A DNA stretch of 64,000 nucleotides from Leucothrix pacifica (GTDB lineage: Bacteria; Pseudomonadota; Gammaproteobacteria; Thiotrichales; Thiotrichaceae), in the NCBI RefSeq assembly GCF_003172875.1, contig NZ_QGKM01000023.1:62001-126000 (forward strand). The letters run 5' to 3'. A program made the translations under genes and the position numbers. The stretch's first letter is position 1; the number at the start of each line of letters is the position of its first letter. Under the pieces are notes generated by a model. It was not told the DNA's origin. It worked only from the letters and a program-made list of their open reading frames with translations, and searched no databases. Shown here one piece after another: positions 45,905 through 56,291 of the stretch.

Positions 45905-46258
45905 TCACTTTGCGCTACGCTCAATGATGACACCGACTTCCTGAGACCCACTTACCGCTACAGGCTTGCCGAGACTCACTTTCACCCAAGGCAATTTCAT
46001 TTCTTTAATCAATAACTCGGCGACTCTTTCAGCCAGTGTTTCAACGAGCTGAAACTCACTTTTCTGTACATAGGCTGCAACTAGTTTGGCAGACTCTTTG
46101 TAATTAAGTGTGTATTGGATATCGTCTGTCTCAGCAGCAGGTCGGTTATCCCAGCCCATTTCAAGATCAATTTTGATCTGTTGGCGAATCTTACGTTCCC
46201 AGTCATAAATGCCAATACAGGCATCCACTCTGAGGTCACGAATATAAACGATATCCAT
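45905..46258 (-). CDS. folB: Dihydroneopterin aldolase FolB
   Basis: It makes 6-hydroxymethyl-dihydropterin, the substrate of FolK downstream. The 117-residue protein has IRDLRVDACIGIYDWERK at the start and ETLAERVAELLIKEMKLPWVKV near the C-terminus with the catalytic lysine and the KP motif. It precedes folK with a few bases between. Confidence 0.95.
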   Translation of the reverse strand: MDIVYIRDLRVDACIGIYDWERKIRQQIKIDLEMGWDNRPAAETDDIQYTLNYKESAKLVAAYVQKSEFQLVETLAERVAELLIKEMKLPWVKVSLGKPVAVSGSQEVGVIIERSAK

Positions 46259-46266
46259 GGTAGCTC

Positions 46267-48489
46267 CTATGATTGCACTTCTAGTCGGGACACATTTTGA
46301 TAGCCCTTGGGTAACAACTTACCGCGACGGCCACGCTCACCTAAATGCTCTTTGAGGGCTTCGCCTTGCAATACCTTATACTTCTTACCCGCATGAACCA
46401 CCAGCTTGGCATCTTCAGGCAAGGCAACAACAGACACCACAGACTCTTCACCTGACTTCAGTTTCGCCGGTGGAATACTAATGAGTTTATTCCCCTTACC
46501 GCGAGCTAACTGAGGCACTTCGGATGCTTTCACTAATAATAGATATCCCGCTGAAGTCACCGCAGCGATGTAATCATCATCAACTGATGCAACCGCTTGA
46601 GGGGTAAGTAGCTTTGCACCCTTGGCTAATGAAACCGATGCTTTACCGGTTTTGGTACGGCTTTGTAAATCACTGAACTGACAAACAAAACCATAACCCA
46701 GAGAACTCACCATGAGGAAATATTGCTTATCCAGCCCCATCAATGCGTGCTCAAACACAGCATTAGCAGGCGCAGTGAAATAACCACTTAACGGATCACC
46801 TTGCCCTCTGGCCGATGGCAAGGTATGCGCCGCCAGTGAATAACTTCGTCCGGTGCTGTCCATCAGAATGACTTGCTGATTAGAGCGCCCGTGCGCGGCT
46901 GAACAGAAGCTATCGCCCGTTTTATAATTCAAACTTTCAGGGTCAATATCATGACCTTTGGCAGCACGAATCCAACCCATTTTAGACAGCACAACAGTAA
47001 CTGGCTCACTCGGCAGCAACGCTGTTTGATCCAACTGTTGGGCCGCTTCACGCTGTATCAGTGGTGAACGACGATCGTCACCATAAGTCTCAGCATCCTC
47101 ACGTAACTCATCACGAATCAGATTGGATAATAACTCTGGTGAATTCAGCAAGCTCTCAAGATAATCACGTTCATCTTCCAACTCGTCCTGCTCAGCACGA
47201 AGCGTAAACTCTTCCAGCTTCGCAAGATTACGCAAGCGTAAATTTAAGATCGCTTCGGCCTGAATGTCACTAATCCCAAAACGCGCAATCATCACAGGCT
47301 TTGGCTCATCCTCGTTACGGATGATTTCAATCACCTCATCAATATTGAGATAGGCAACCAATAAACCTTCTAAGATATGTAAGCGATCTAACACTTTAGC
47401 CAGACGCCATTCCAAACGACGCGTCACGGTTTGGCGACGGAACTCCAACCATTCAACCAGCGTTTCACGCAGATTACGTACTCTCGGTCGCCCGTCAATC
47501 CCAATCATATTCATATTGACGCGATAGCTACGCTCAAGGTCAGTACTGGCAAACAAGTGCAGCATGAGCTGAGCGAGATCAACACGATTTGAACGTGGCG
47601 TAATGACTAAGCGCGTGGGATTCTCATGATCCGATTCATCCCGTAAATCTGACACCATCGGCAGCTTTTTAGCACGCATTTGTGTGGCGATTTGTTCCAA
47701 CACTTTACTTCCGGAAGTTTGATAAGGCAGATCCGTGATAACAATATCGGTACCTTCTTTATTCCAGCAGGCACGCATACGAACACTACCGCCACCTTTT
47801 TCATACATGCTACGCAGATCGTCAGCTGGCGTGATAATTTCAGCCGCAGTCGGATAGTCAGGGCCTTTGATGTGTTCCAATAATTCATCCGTCTCCGCGT
47901 CAGGCTTGTCCAGCAGCAGCAGGCAAGCGTTCACCACTTCGCGCAGATTGTGCGGAGGAATATCTGTTGCCATTCCCACAGCGATTCCAGAGCCACCATT
48001 CAGCAACACATTTGGTAAACGCGCAGGCAATAATGCCGGCTCACTCAAAGTACCGTCGAAGTTCGGATTCCAGTCTACCGTACCCTGTCCTAATTCCTGC
48101 AACAGTACCTTGGCATAGACGGTCAAACGCGACTCGGTATAACGCATCGCAGCGAAGGATTTTGGGTCGTCCGAGGAACCCCAGTTACCCTGCCCGTCTA
48201 CCAATGGATAGCGATAAGAAAACGGCTGAGCCATTAGCACCATTGCCTCATAACAGGCACTGTCACCATGTGGGTGGAATTTACCCAGTACATCACCGAC
48301 AGTACGTGCCGATTTCTTATGCTTGGATGCAGCCGATAAACCCAACTCTGACATCGCATAGACAATACGACGCTGTACGGGTTTTAAGCCGTCACCGATG
48401 TGTGGTAATGCACGATCTAAAATAACGTACATGGAATAATCCAAATACGCTTTTTCGGTGTAATCCTGTAACGGTAGTGTTTCACTCAT
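46267..48489 (-). CDS. parC: DNA topoisomerase IV subunit A ParC
   Basis: It cuts and rejoins DNA with ParE to unlink sister chromosomes. The 740-residue protein has the catalytic tyrosine in [11 protein letters not shown] (about residue 117), the [19 protein letters not shown] segment of the quinolone region with serine at the usual place, and a ParC-type C-terminal beta-pinwheel. parE is not in this window. Confidence 0.96.
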   Translation of the reverse strand: MSETLPLQDYTEKAYLDYSMYVILDRALPHIGDGLKPVQRRIVYAMSELGLSAASKHKKSARTVGDVLGKFHPHGDSACYEAMVLMAQPFSYRYPLVDGQGNWGSSDDPKSFAAMRYTESRLTVYAKVLLQELGQGTVDWNPNFDGTLSEPALLPARLPNVLLNGGSGIAVGMATDIPPHNLREVVNACLLLLDKPDAETDELLEHIKGPDYPTAAEIITPADDLRSMYEKGGGSVRMRACWNKEGTDIVITDLPYQTSGSKVLEQIATQMRAKKLPMVSDLRDESDHENPTRLVITPRSNRVDLAQLMLHLFASTDLERSYRVNMNMIGIDGRPRVRNLRETLVEWLEFRRQTVTRRLEWRLAKVLDRLHILEGLLVAYLNIDEVIEIIRNEDEPKPVMIARFGISDIQAEAILNLRLRNLAKLEEFTLRAEQDELEDERDYLESLLNSPELLSNLIRDELREDAETYGDDRRSPLIQREAAQQLDQTALLPSEPVTVVLSKMGWIRAAKGHDIDPESLNYKTGDSFCSAAHGRSNQQVILMDSTGRSYSLAAHTLPSARGQGDPLSGYFTAPANAVFEHALMGLDKQYFLMVSSLGYGFVCQFSDLQSRTKTGKASVSLAKGAKLLTPQAVASVDDDYIAAVTSAGYLLLVKASEVPQLARGKGNKLISIPPAKLKSGEESVVSVVALPEDAKLVVHAGKKYKVLQGEALKEHLGERGRRGKLLPKGYQNVSRLEVQS

Positions 48490-48525
48490 AATCTATTTCA
48501 ATCGGTCTGGTTATTATTTTACTGC

Positions 48526-49257
48526 TCAGCTTGCGGCGGCAAATTGCTTAAGATGAGGCAAGTCTGATGATATCAGTTGTTGTTTAAATTGATGATTTAA
48601 TTCGAGGTATTCGGCATCACTAATGTCACCGCAGGTCTTTTGATATTTCAGGTATATACGGTAAATATTCGCTACATCAATTTCACATGCCTGACGAAGC
48701 GCCTGTATATTACCACCCAGGTATTCCTCTAACACGTCCAGCGCGCTCAGTCCCTTCCCACTGGCTAATCCTAACAGCTGCACCAACTCATCAAATGACG
48801 CTTCGGCACCTGGTGAGAAGCCTGACAAGACATCGGATAAATTCAGCGTCTCCATACTCTCGGCTTCAAATGAGTCTTTATTCCAAAACGCAGGGCATGC
48901 AATACCGTATTTTAAAAAGCGATAACCAATCACTGGTAAATCAAACTCAGCTCCTGTCCAACAAATCACCTCATCAGCTGACGCCAATTGTGTCGCCAGC
49001 TCCGTCAATAAGTCAGATTCACTGCTCTTAGCATCTCCGATTATTTGAGAACTCACTTTCTCGCCATCGATCGTCAGTAGTGCAATAGCGGCTATCTTGT
49101 GTTGATTTAGCGGTAAAAACTCAGTGCCGTTTTTTTGGTGTTGCAAGTGCATCATGGCCTTATACACACCATCATCTGGCAACTCACCTAACTGATAAAT
49201 TGCGCGGCCCGCATTAGTACACGGCACGGTGCATAGCTTGAGGATGACAGTACTCAT
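48526..49257 (-). CDS. 3'-5' exonuclease-like protein related to PolB exonuclease
   Basis: A 243-residue RNase H-fold protein of the predicted PolB-like exonuclease group (PF10108 type). The motif region VICWTGAEFDLPVIGYR holds the second acidic motif, and EIDVANIYRIYLKYQ the third. The first motif is hard to place. It overlaps cysM by four bases. The role is unknown. Confidence 0.75.
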   Translation of the reverse strand: MSTVILKLCTVPCTNAGRAIYQLGELPDDGVYKAMMHLQHQKNGTEFLPLNQHKIAAIALLTIDGEKVSSQIIGDAKSSESDLLTELATQLASADEVICWTGAEFDLPVIGYRFLKYGIACPAFWNKDSFEAESMETLNLSDVLSGFSPGAEASFDELVQLLGLASGKGLSALDVLEEYLGGNIQALRQACEIDVANIYRIYLKYQKTCGDISDAEYLELNHQFKQQLISSDLPHLKQFAAAS

Positions 49258-50147
49258 GAAGGAAAAACTCCGGTCGAGATATAACGATCACCGCGATCGC
49301 AAACAATACTGATAATGGTCGCATTCTCTACCTGCTGAGAGAGTTTCAGGGCAGCTGCTGCAGCGCCACCTGAAGAAACACCACAGAAGATACCCTCCTC
49401 AACGGCCAATCGACGCATCATGATTTCAGCCTCTTCCTGAGTCACATCCAGCAATTGATCAACGCGGGTAGAATCAAAAATTTCAGGTAAATAATCCTTA
49501 TTCCAGCGACGAATTCCGGGAATAGAATCTTTATCACCAGCAGGTTGCACACCAACAATTTGAACATCCGGATTTTGTTCTTTTAGATAGCGTGATGTAC
49601 CCATGATCGTGCCCGTGGTGCCCATTGCACTCACAAAGTGTGTCACTTCACCATTGGTATCTCGCCAGATCTCAGGGCCGGTCGAATGATAATGAGCATC
49701 TGGGTTATCCTGGTTGGCAAACTGATTTAATACTAAGCCCTCACCGTTTGATTGCATGGTCAAAGCCAAATCACGTGCTCCTTCAATCCCTTCAGAAGCA
49801 GATACTGAGATAATCTCTGCTCCATAAGCCTTCATGGAGGCACGGCGCTCCTCACTCATACTCTCAGACATAATGAGCTTCATTTTGTAACCACGAATGG
49901 CTGCGACCATGGCCAACGCTATCCCTGTATTGCCACTGGTCGCCTCAATTAAACTATCACCCGGTTTTATCGATCCTCTGGCCTCAGCCTGACGAATCAT
50001 GTTCAATGCAGCGCGATCTTTAACAGAACCACCGGGGTTGTTTCCTTCCAGCTTCACCAGCATGGTATTGCTGCTATTGCCGGCAATTCGCTGTAAACGC
50101 ACTAATGGTGTATTGCCCACTAATGTTTCTATTGTTTGATATGCCAC
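49254..50147 (-). CDS. cysM: Cysteine synthase B CysM
   Basis: A PLP enzyme that makes cysteine, or S-sulfocysteine from thiosulfate. The PLP lysine is in NNPGGSVKDRAALNMI, the substrate loop in EATSGNTGIALAM and the phosphate loop in SAMGTTGTIMGTSRYL. The 297-residue length and the KLEGNNPGGSVKDR sequence favour CysM over CysK. Confidence 0.92.
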   Translation of the reverse strand: MAYQTIETLVGNTPLVRLQRIAGNSSNTMLVKLEGNNPGGSVKDRAALNMIRQAEARGSIKPGDSLIEATSGNTGIALAMVAAIRGYKMKLIMSESMSEERRASMKAYGAEIISVSASEGIEGARDLALTMQSNGEGLVLNQFANQDNPDAHYHSTGPEIWRDTNGEVTHFVSAMGTTGTIMGTSRYLKEQNPDVQIVGVQPAGDKDSIPGIRRWNKDYLPEIFDSTRVDQLLDVTQEEAEIMMRRLAVEEGIFCGVSSGGAAAAALKLSQQVENATIISIVCDRGDRYISTGVFPS

Positions 50148-50151
50148 TTAT

Positions 50152-50529
50152 CTAACCCTCCAGAACCACATTTGCTACTGCATAATCCTGCTCATCAGAC
50201 AGGGATATAAATAGATTTTTCACACCCAGTTGCTCAGCCTTCTCCAGCGTTGTGCCGTGCAGTTTTAAGTGAGGTTTGCCCAACTCATCCAGCCGGGTCT
50301 CAATTTCATCAAAATTAACGCCTTTAGCAATACCGGTGCCGAGTGCTTTGGCCAACGCTTCTTTAGCCGCATAACGCTTGGCAAAATAGGCCAAAGGCTG
50401 GCTGTGCTCGCTATAGATGGCCAATTCATTAGGATGCAAAATACGCTCGACAAATCGTTGCTGGTGGCGCTCCAGTACCTTTTCTATGCGTGATACTTTA
50501 ACGATATCAACACCAATTCCAACAATCAT
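50152..50529 (-). CDS. acpS: Holo-[acyl-carrier-protein] synthase AcpS
   Basis: It attaches phosphopantetheine to acyl carrier protein. Family motifs are GVDIVKVSRIEKVL and FAKRYAAKEALAKALGTGI. The 125-residue length is normal. pdxJ, which often lies between recO and acpS, is missing here. Confidence 0.95.
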   Translation of the reverse strand: MIVGIGVDIVKVSRIEKVLERHQQRFVERILHPNELAIYSEHSQPLAYFAKRYAAKEALAKALGTGIAKGVNFDEIETRLDELGKPHLKLHGTTLEKAEQLGVKNLFISLSDEQDYAVANVVLEG

Positions 50530-50616
50530 CTGATAACGCCTATAGATACAAAGCAGCGATTATCGCTTGTTTTTGTAATGAATGCCAAAGCCTGTGATAT
50601 CAACAGGAATAGTTAT

Positions 50617-51309
50617 CTAGAATGAGAGCAATTTACGGCTATTAAATGGCTTACTCACCAGCTGTAGCCAAAACTTATCAAGAAATTGTCGTTGCTGCTG
50701 CAAGTCACTCATCGTCATTTCAGCCGGCTCACGCATCGCAATCAACAAATCGCTACTCACCAGAACCCCGGCAGGCTGAGGTTGATTTGCATCATATGGC
50801 AAAACACCGGAACCAGCGCTGTAGAGATAACGCTGCCCTGCAATAAGCTCACTGCCATTATGATCATCATTCCAAAGATTCAGTGTGTGCCCTAAACCGT
50901 CCATCAACGCTAACTCAAAGCGCATGGCAACTAACATCGGCTCGTCAGATTCAACCAACAACTGCAGCGCATCCTGATAGTAGCGATACATTGCATCTAA
51001 TGAGGTGTTTTGAGGGATAAGCCTGAGAATCAATTCATTCAGATACAGTCCATATAGCAGGTTTGCCACAGGAATACGGTGCCTGAACCGTTCATCTGTC
51101 TGCGACAGGCGCAGCATTTCCCCACGACCTTGCAATTCAACCTGAAGTATCCGAAATGGCTGCAAATGACCTTTTTGTACTTTGCCACGAAGTTTGGCCG
51201 GACGCGCCATACAGGTTATGCGACCGGCTTGTTTGGAGAACAGATCCACAATCACATTAGCATCAGAGTATGGCCGAGTGCGTAGAATGTAACCCAGAGA
51301 GTGTTGCAT
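50617..51309 (-). CDS. recO: DNA repair protein RecO
   Basis: It loads RecA on gapped DNA with RecF and RecR. The 230-residue protein opens with an OB fold (GYILRTRPYSDANVIVDLFS) and a helical domain follows (LANLLYGLYLNELILRL-like). It starts on the era stop (TAATG), the standard era-recO coupling. Confidence 0.93.
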   Translation of the reverse strand: MQHSLGYILRTRPYSDANVIVDLFSKQAGRITCMARPAKLRGKVQKGHLQPFRILQVELQGRGEMLRLSQTDERFRHRIPVANLLYGLYLNELILRLIPQNTSLDAMYRYYQDALQLLVESDEPMLVAMRFELALMDGLGHTLNLWNDDHNGSELIAGQRYLYSAGSGVLPYDANQPQPAGVLVSSDLLIAMREPAEMTMSDLQQQRQFLDKFWLQLVSKPFNSRKLLSF

Positions 51310-52202
51310 TAGCGGTTAGACATGATCCCAAGATCTTGTAGGTGGCGCGGATTATTCTGCCAGTCTTCTTCGAGCTTGACCCATTGCTTAAGGACAACCT
51401 TCTTATCAACAAACTCTTCAATTGATTTACGGGCATCCGTACCAATACGTTTGAGTGTCTCACCTTTTTTACCGATGATAATGCCCTTCTGGCTTTCTCT
51501 GGCTACCCAAATGACCGCGTCAATTTCGACATGTCGGTCTGTTTCTTCATAACGCTCGATATTTACAGCAGTGAAGTAAGGCAGCTCCTGATGAAGATTT
51601 AACACCAGCTGCTCACGAATCAATTCTGCACAAATAAACCGCACGGACTGATCCGTGATGGAGTCTTCATCATAGGCCCACTCATCTTCAGGAGACGCTT
51701 CAACCAACACTTCCAGTAAGCGGTCTGTATTGATCCCCTTATCAGCAGAACCCGGAATGATTTCTTTAAAATCATACTTGGCTGCCATTTTTTCCAGATA
51801 TGAAAATAAACGATTTTTTTCTTGAATGCGGTCAACTTTATTCACCAGCAGAAACACCGGCGCTTTAACGTGTTTCAGTCGCTTCAATACCAACTCATCT
51901 TCGTCTGTCCACTTCATCGCCTCAACAATCATGACGATGGCATCAACGGACTCCAATGCCGCGACTGCTTCACTGTTCAGTGTCATATTTAACAGGTTCT
52001 TCCCCTGCTGATGAATACCCGGTGTATCCGTAAAGATCAGTTGGTAATTGTCTTCCGTCACGATACCGCGGATATTGGTACGCGTCGTCTGAGGCTTGTT
52101 CGCGATCGCTGAGATCTTATAGCCAACCAATAAATTCAGCAGTGTTGATTTACCCACATTCGGGCGACCAATAATGGAGACGTATCCACATCGTTTATTC
52201 AT
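51309..52202 (-). CDS. era: GTPase Era
   Basis: Era binds the 3' end of 16S rRNA during 30S assembly. G motifs are GRPNVGKSTLLN, DTPG, and NKVD; a C-terminal KH domain follows (about 200-297, GIIIGKKGETLKRIG). Its ATG shares the A of the rnc stop (TAATG). Confidence 0.97.
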   Translation of the reverse strand: MNKRCGYVSIIGRPNVGKSTLLNLLVGYKISAIANKPQTTRTNIRGIVTEDNYQLIFTDTPGIHQQGKNLLNMTLNSEAVAALESVDAIVMIVEAMKWTDEDELVLKRLKHVKAPVFLLVNKVDRIQEKNRLFSYLEKMAAKYDFKEIIPGSADKGINTDRLLEVLVEASPEDEWAYDEDSITDQSVRFICAELIREQLVLNLHQELPYFTAVNIERYEETDRHVEIDAVIWVARESQKGIIIGKKGETLKRIGTDARKSIEEFVDKKVVLKQWVKLEEDWQNNPRHLQDLGIMSNR

Positions 52203-52870
52203 TATTTAATTACCTGTTGGTAGGCTTTTGCAGCGGACTGCTGCTCAGCTTTGCGGCGACTGGTTGATACGCCTTGTGTGATGATGTTCAGACTATCGAT
52301 CCGACACTCTGTGGTAAAGGTTTGGCGATGTGCGTCGCCTGTAGCGGAAATAAGTGAGTACTTTGGTAAGTCATGGCCGCGTGACTGCAGATACTCCTGC
52401 AAACGGCTTTTGGGATCTTTAAGCTCATCTTCTTCAGGCAACTCTTTAAGGCGTTGCTCAAACAAACTCAGAATAAACTGCTTAGCAGCCTCCATGCCTC
52501 GCTCAAGAAATACTGCAGCGATTAAGGCCTCAAGTGCATCAGCCAGAATAGAAGCACGTCTGAACCCACCACTTTTTAATTCGCCTGAGCCGAGTTTCAG
52601 CAAATCACCTAACTCAAGCTCCAAACTGATTTCAGCGAGGACGGACTCGTTAACTAATGACGCACGTAAACGGCTAAGATAACCTTCAGGCGCAGAAGGT
52701 AAACCATCAAACAGTGCCTCGGTAATGACAACACCTAAGATACTATCGCCGAGGAACTCCATGCGTTCGTTGTTATGCTTGCCGCTAACGCTACGATGCG
52801 TCATCGCCAGAACAAAATGTTGGTTCTGTAAAAAGTCGCTACCCAACAGTGTTTTAAGTTTCTTACTCAA
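52202..52870 (-). CDS. rnc: Ribonuclease III Rnc
   Basis: It cuts double-stranded RNA in rRNA and mRNA processing. The catalytic signature is NERMEFLGDSILG, with the second acidic site in DALEALIAAVFLE; a double-stranded RNA-binding domain closes the 222-residue protein. It is first in the rnc-era-recO set. Confidence 0.97.
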   Translation of the reverse strand: MSKKLKTLLGSDFLQNQHFVLAMTHRSVSGKHNNERMEFLGDSILGVVITEALFDGLPSAPEGYLSRLRASLVNESVLAEISLELELGDLLKLGSGELKSGGFRRASILADALEALIAAVFLERGMEAAKQFILSLFEQRLKELPEEDELKDPKSRLQEYLQSRGHDLPKYSLISATGDAHRQTFTTECRIDSLNIITQGVSTSRRKAEQQSAAKAYQQVIK

Positions 52871-52918
52871 TCGCTTATCAATTCCGTTTTGATAACCGAT
52901 TGTATTAACCGGTATCAG

Positions 52919-53344
52919 TTAGTTCTGTTTACCAAGCTCAACTGAATATTGGTAATCCATTAAGAAAGACACATTACCCAGCCAAGACTTTTTCACTTGG
53001 TATTGTACCGCTAATTCTCGCTTATTACTTTTCTTCAGTTTGACGATTTCAAATGGCTGCTTTGTACCGGGCTTACCACTCTTACCGTCATAATATGCAC
53101 GACTTAAACTCTCAAGACTATTCACATTTAAATAGCGCTCAACGCGAGTCAATATTTCACGCTTATTTCTCTTTTCAATGCCCGGCTCAGAAGCAATGCC
53201 GTCCATAAAGCTTTTTACCGAATGATACTCAAGGTAATTCGGGCCGATCTTTAAACCTGCGCTGATAATCAGAATACCAACAGCGATTCCGATCATCCAG
53301 GAAATCAATGTTGCACCCATTTGCTTGTGCTGAGAATTTTTCAT
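52919..53344 (-). CDS. DUF4845 membrane-anchored protein
   Basis: A 141-residue protein with one N-terminal membrane segment (GATLISWMIGIAVGILIISAG). DUF4845 proteins are regularly found between lepB and rnc in gammaproteobacteria; the role is unknown. The pilin-like N-terminus has no prepilin cleavage site that I can see. Confidence 0.85.
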   Translation of the reverse strand: MKNSQHKQMGATLISWMIGIAVGILIISAGLKIGPNYLEYHSVKSFMDGIASEPGIEKRNKREILTRVERYLNVNSLESLSRAYYDGKSGKPGTKQPFEIVKLKKSNKRELAVQYQVKKSWLGNVSFLMDYQYSVELGKQN

Positions 53345-53407
53345 TATTATTGTCTTTGATAAGTGATGAATGAGTAATCTTTCACACTTATTGTCAGCAA
53401 GGTGTCA

Positions 53408-53437
53408 CTGCCTGTCAAACAGATATGACAGGCGGCA
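53408..53437. other. Hairpin between lepB and the DUF4845 gene
   Basis: CTG-CCTGTC and GACAGG-CGG-CAG form an interrupted stem. No T-run follows on the minus strand. It may be an RNA processing site between the two genes. Confidence 0.4.
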
Positions 53438-53451
53438 GCGGGATGCGTGAA

Positions 53452-54243
53452 TTAATCTAATGATGTACCGATACGCGAGAAACTAAAGCCATCACCACCT
53501 GATTGCCAGTTCCAGTGCAGCCAAACGAATGACGCCTTTCCGACCAGATATTTTTCAGGCATGAAGCCCCAGTAACGGCTATCACTACTGTTATCGCGAT
53601 TATCACCCATCATGAAGTAGTGCCCTTCGGGAACCACATATTCACCCGGACGACGCCCCATACCCGGCATCACAATAATTTTATGCTTACGCTCTCCATC
53701 CACAGAAGGTAGCGTTTCTTCAAACTGCGCAACATCCAGTTTTTGCCCCTGACTCGTGGTATAGGGGTAAGCATCTAAGCCTTTTTCATCGATTAACTTA
53801 CCGTTAATCGTCAGGCGCTTATCTGAAGTCCACTCGATACGGTCTCCAGGCAATCCTACAAGGCGCTTAATAAAGTTAATCTTAGGATCCACAGGGTACT
53901 TAAATACCACCACATCACCACGCTTTGGCTCGCCCGTCTCAATAATCTTCTTATTGATTACCGGCAAGCGGATACCATAAGCATATTTTTTGACGATAAT
54001 GAAATCACCAATTTCGAGGGTTGGGATCATTGAGCCTGATGGTATACGGAACGGCTCAATCACGAATGAACGCAGCAAAACAACGACCAACAACACAGGA
54101 AAGAAAGAGCGCGCATAATCAACCAACATCGGCTCGTTAGCAGCCTTCTTTTTCCCCATAACAAAGCGGTAAATCAATAATATGACACCACAGATCAGCG
54201 TTGCCAGAACTAACCAAAATTCCAGCCCGTAAAAAACTTCCAT
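53452..54243 (-). CDS. lepB: Signal peptidase I LepB
   Basis: It removes signal peptides at the outer face of the inner membrane. Two N-terminal membrane segments precede the catalytic serine in RIPSGSMIPTLEIGD; the lysine is in NFIKRLVGLPGDRI; the GDNRDNSSDSRYWG box is intact. It is 263 residues long and starts just after the lepA stop. Confidence 0.96.
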   Translation of the reverse strand: MEVFYGLEFWLVLATLICGVILLIYRFVMGKKKAANEPMLVDYARSFFPVLLVVVLLRSFVIEPFRIPSGSMIPTLEIGDFIIVKKYAYGIRLPVINKKIIETGEPKRGDVVVFKYPVDPKINFIKRLVGLPGDRIEWTSDKRLTINGKLIDEKGLDAYPYTTSQGQKLDVAQFEETLPSVDGERKHKIIVMPGMGRRPGEYVVPEGHYFMMGDNRDNSSDSRYWGFMPEKYLVGKASFVWLHWNWQSGGDGFSFSRIGTSLD

Positions 54244-54244
54244 A

Positions 54245-56050
54245 TTAATTATCGCCTACTTTGAGAACAGCCAAGAATGCTTCCTGAGGAATTTCAACAC
54301 TACCGATTTGCTTCATGCGCTTTTTACCCTTTTTCTGCTTCTCAAGCAGCTTGCGTTTACGCGACACATCACCACCATAACACTTGGCGATTACGTTTTT
54401 ACGCAGGGCTTTAACGTTGGTTCGGGCAATGATATTGGTACCGATCGATGCCTGAATCGCCACATCAAACATCTGACGTGGAATAATTTCTTTCATCTTC
54501 TCGGCCAGATCACGGCCACGAGTTTGCGCGAATTCTTTATGTACTATGATCGCCAAAGCATCCACACGATCACCGTTGATAAGGATATCGACACGAACCA
54601 AATGTGCAGCCTGAAAGTGACTCAGCTCATAATCAAATGATGCATAGCCACGACTCACTGATTTTAAGCGGTCGAAGAAGTCCAGAACCACTTCACTCAG
54701 AGGCAACTCATACGTCATAGTGACCTGTGAGCCCATGTATTGCATATTCTTTTGAACGCCGCGCTTTTCGACACATAAGGTAATTACATTACCTAAATAA
54801 TCTTGTGGCACTAAGATATTTGCTTTAATGATGGGCTCGCGGATTTCTGCGATTTTATTCACCGGTGGCAGCTGTGATGGATTATGAATTTTAATCACTT
54901 CACCATCGGTCTTTTCCACCTCGTAGATTACCGTTGGCGCTGTGGTGATCAGATCAAGGTCATATTCACGTTCCAGACGCTCCTGAATGATCTCCATGTG
55001 CAACATGCCAAGGAAGCCACAACGGAAGCCGAAGCCCAGTGCCTGTGATGTCTCCGGCTCAAAGCTCAATGACGCATCATTCAAATTAAGCTTACTTAGC
55101 GCATCACGCAGACTTTCATAGTCATCTGAGCTGACCGGGAAGATACCCGCAAATACCCGTGGCTGAACTTCCTGGAAACCTTCTAATGGCTCTTGGGCAG
55201 GCTTGCTGGCATCGGTAAACGTATCACCTACTTTGGCAGCATCAATATCTTTAATACCGGCAATGATGAAGCCTACCTCACCCGCTTGCAGTGAGTCATG
55301 ATCATTCATCTTTGGAGTGAAGATACCAACACGATCAACCTGAAAATCCATATTCGTGTGCATTGCACGAATCTTTTGACGCTTAGCCACACGCCCCTGC
55401 ATCACACGAACCAATGAGACTACGCCTAAATAGTTATCGAACCAAGAGTCAATAATCAGCGCTTTCAATGGTTTATCCAAATCACCCTGTGGTGGTGGAA
55501 CACGCTCAACTAGCTGCTCCAGTACTTCCTGAATGCCGATACCCGTTTTAGCACTACAGTGCACTGCATCGGTTGCATCGATCCCTATGATGTCTTCGAT
55601 TTCCTGAGAGACACGATCGACATCCGCAGCCGGCAAATCGATTTTATTGAGAACGGGAACCACTTCCAGGTCTAAATTAATCGCGGTGTAGCAGTTAGCA
55701 ACACTTTGCGCCTCAACACCTTGTGAAGCATCCACAACCAACAGCGCGCCTTCACAGGCAGATAGCGAGCGAGACACTTCATAAGAGAAATCGACATGCC
55801 CCGGCGTATCGATAAAGTTTAAATGATAAGTCTCACCATTTAAGGCCTTGTAGTCCAACGAGACACTTTGTGCCTTGATGGTGATACCTCGTTCACGCTC
55901 AAGATCCATTGAGTCCAATACCTGAGCTTCCATTTCACGGTCGCTTAGGCCTCCGCAGAACTGAATAAAGCGGTCAGACAAAGTGGACTTGCCGTGATCA
56001 ATATGGGCAATGATAGAAAAGTTTCTTATATTTTGATTAGCTTGAGGCAT
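54245..56050 (-). CDS. lepA: Elongation factor 4 LepA
   Basis: A ribosomal GTPase of 601 residues that affects initiation and back-translocation. G motifs are [20 protein letters not shown] and NKIDLP; the LepA-specific C-terminal domain ends in [17 protein letters not shown]. It overlaps the glutaredoxin gene by 14 bases. Confidence 0.97.
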   Translation of the reverse strand: MPQANQNIRNFSIIAHIDHGKSTLSDRFIQFCGGLSDREMEAQVLDSMDLERERGITIKAQSVSLDYKALNGETYHLNFIDTPGHVDFSYEVSRSLSACEGALLVVDASQGVEAQSVANCYTAINLDLEVVPVLNKIDLPAADVDRVSQEIEDIIGIDATDAVHCSAKTGIGIQEVLEQLVERVPPPQGDLDKPLKALIIDSWFDNYLGVVSLVRVMQGRVAKRQKIRAMHTNMDFQVDRVGIFTPKMNDHDSLQAGEVGFIIAGIKDIDAAKVGDTFTDASKPAQEPLEGFQEVQPRVFAGIFPVSSDDYESLRDALSKLNLNDASLSFEPETSQALGFGFRCGFLGMLHMEIIQERLEREYDLDLITTAPTVIYEVEKTDGEVIKIHNPSQLPPVNKIAEIREPIIKANILVPQDYLGNVITLCVEKRGVQKNMQYMGSQVTMTYELPLSEVVLDFFDRLKSVSRGYASFDYELSHFQAAHLVRVDILINGDRVDALAIIVHKEFAQTRGRDLAEKMKEIIPRQMFDVAIQASIGTNIIARTNVKALRKNVIAKCYGGDVSRKRKLLEKQKKGKKRMKQIGSVEIPQEAFLAVLKVGDN

Positions 56051-56291
56051 TGGTAAACGATAGTCTTAGTTGTTCTTCATCAAAAAAGTGATAAAAGATC
56101 ACTTCGTCACGGTATTTTACCACCGGCACGTCAACGTCGTAACGACGCTTTAATTCGGGATCTTCATCGATATCCACCCATTCCAGTTCATAATTGAACT
56201 CAGACTGGAATTGGCGCAGATGTACGGCCACTTCATCACAGAGATGACAGCCTCGGCGATAATACACTATGAGAGTGTTTTCGTATGCCAC
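56037..56291 (-). CDS. Glutaredoxin family protein (84 aa)
   Basis: A small thioredoxin-fold protein with active site [14 protein letters not shown] and the cis-proline segment VDVPVVKY. It starts with GTG sharing a base with the degQ stop (tagTG), so it is translationally coupled. Its substrate is unknown; the place between degQ and lepA is conserved in this group. Confidence 0.85.
   Translation of the reverse strand: MAYENTLIVYYRRGCHLCDEVAVHLRQFQSEFNYELEWVDIDEDPELKRRYDVDVPVVKYRDEVIFYHFFDEEQLRLSFTNASS

Noticed and set aside
47967-48425. 152-codon plus-strand frame inside parC
   Set aside because: It is a shadow of a well-conserved gene on the other strand.
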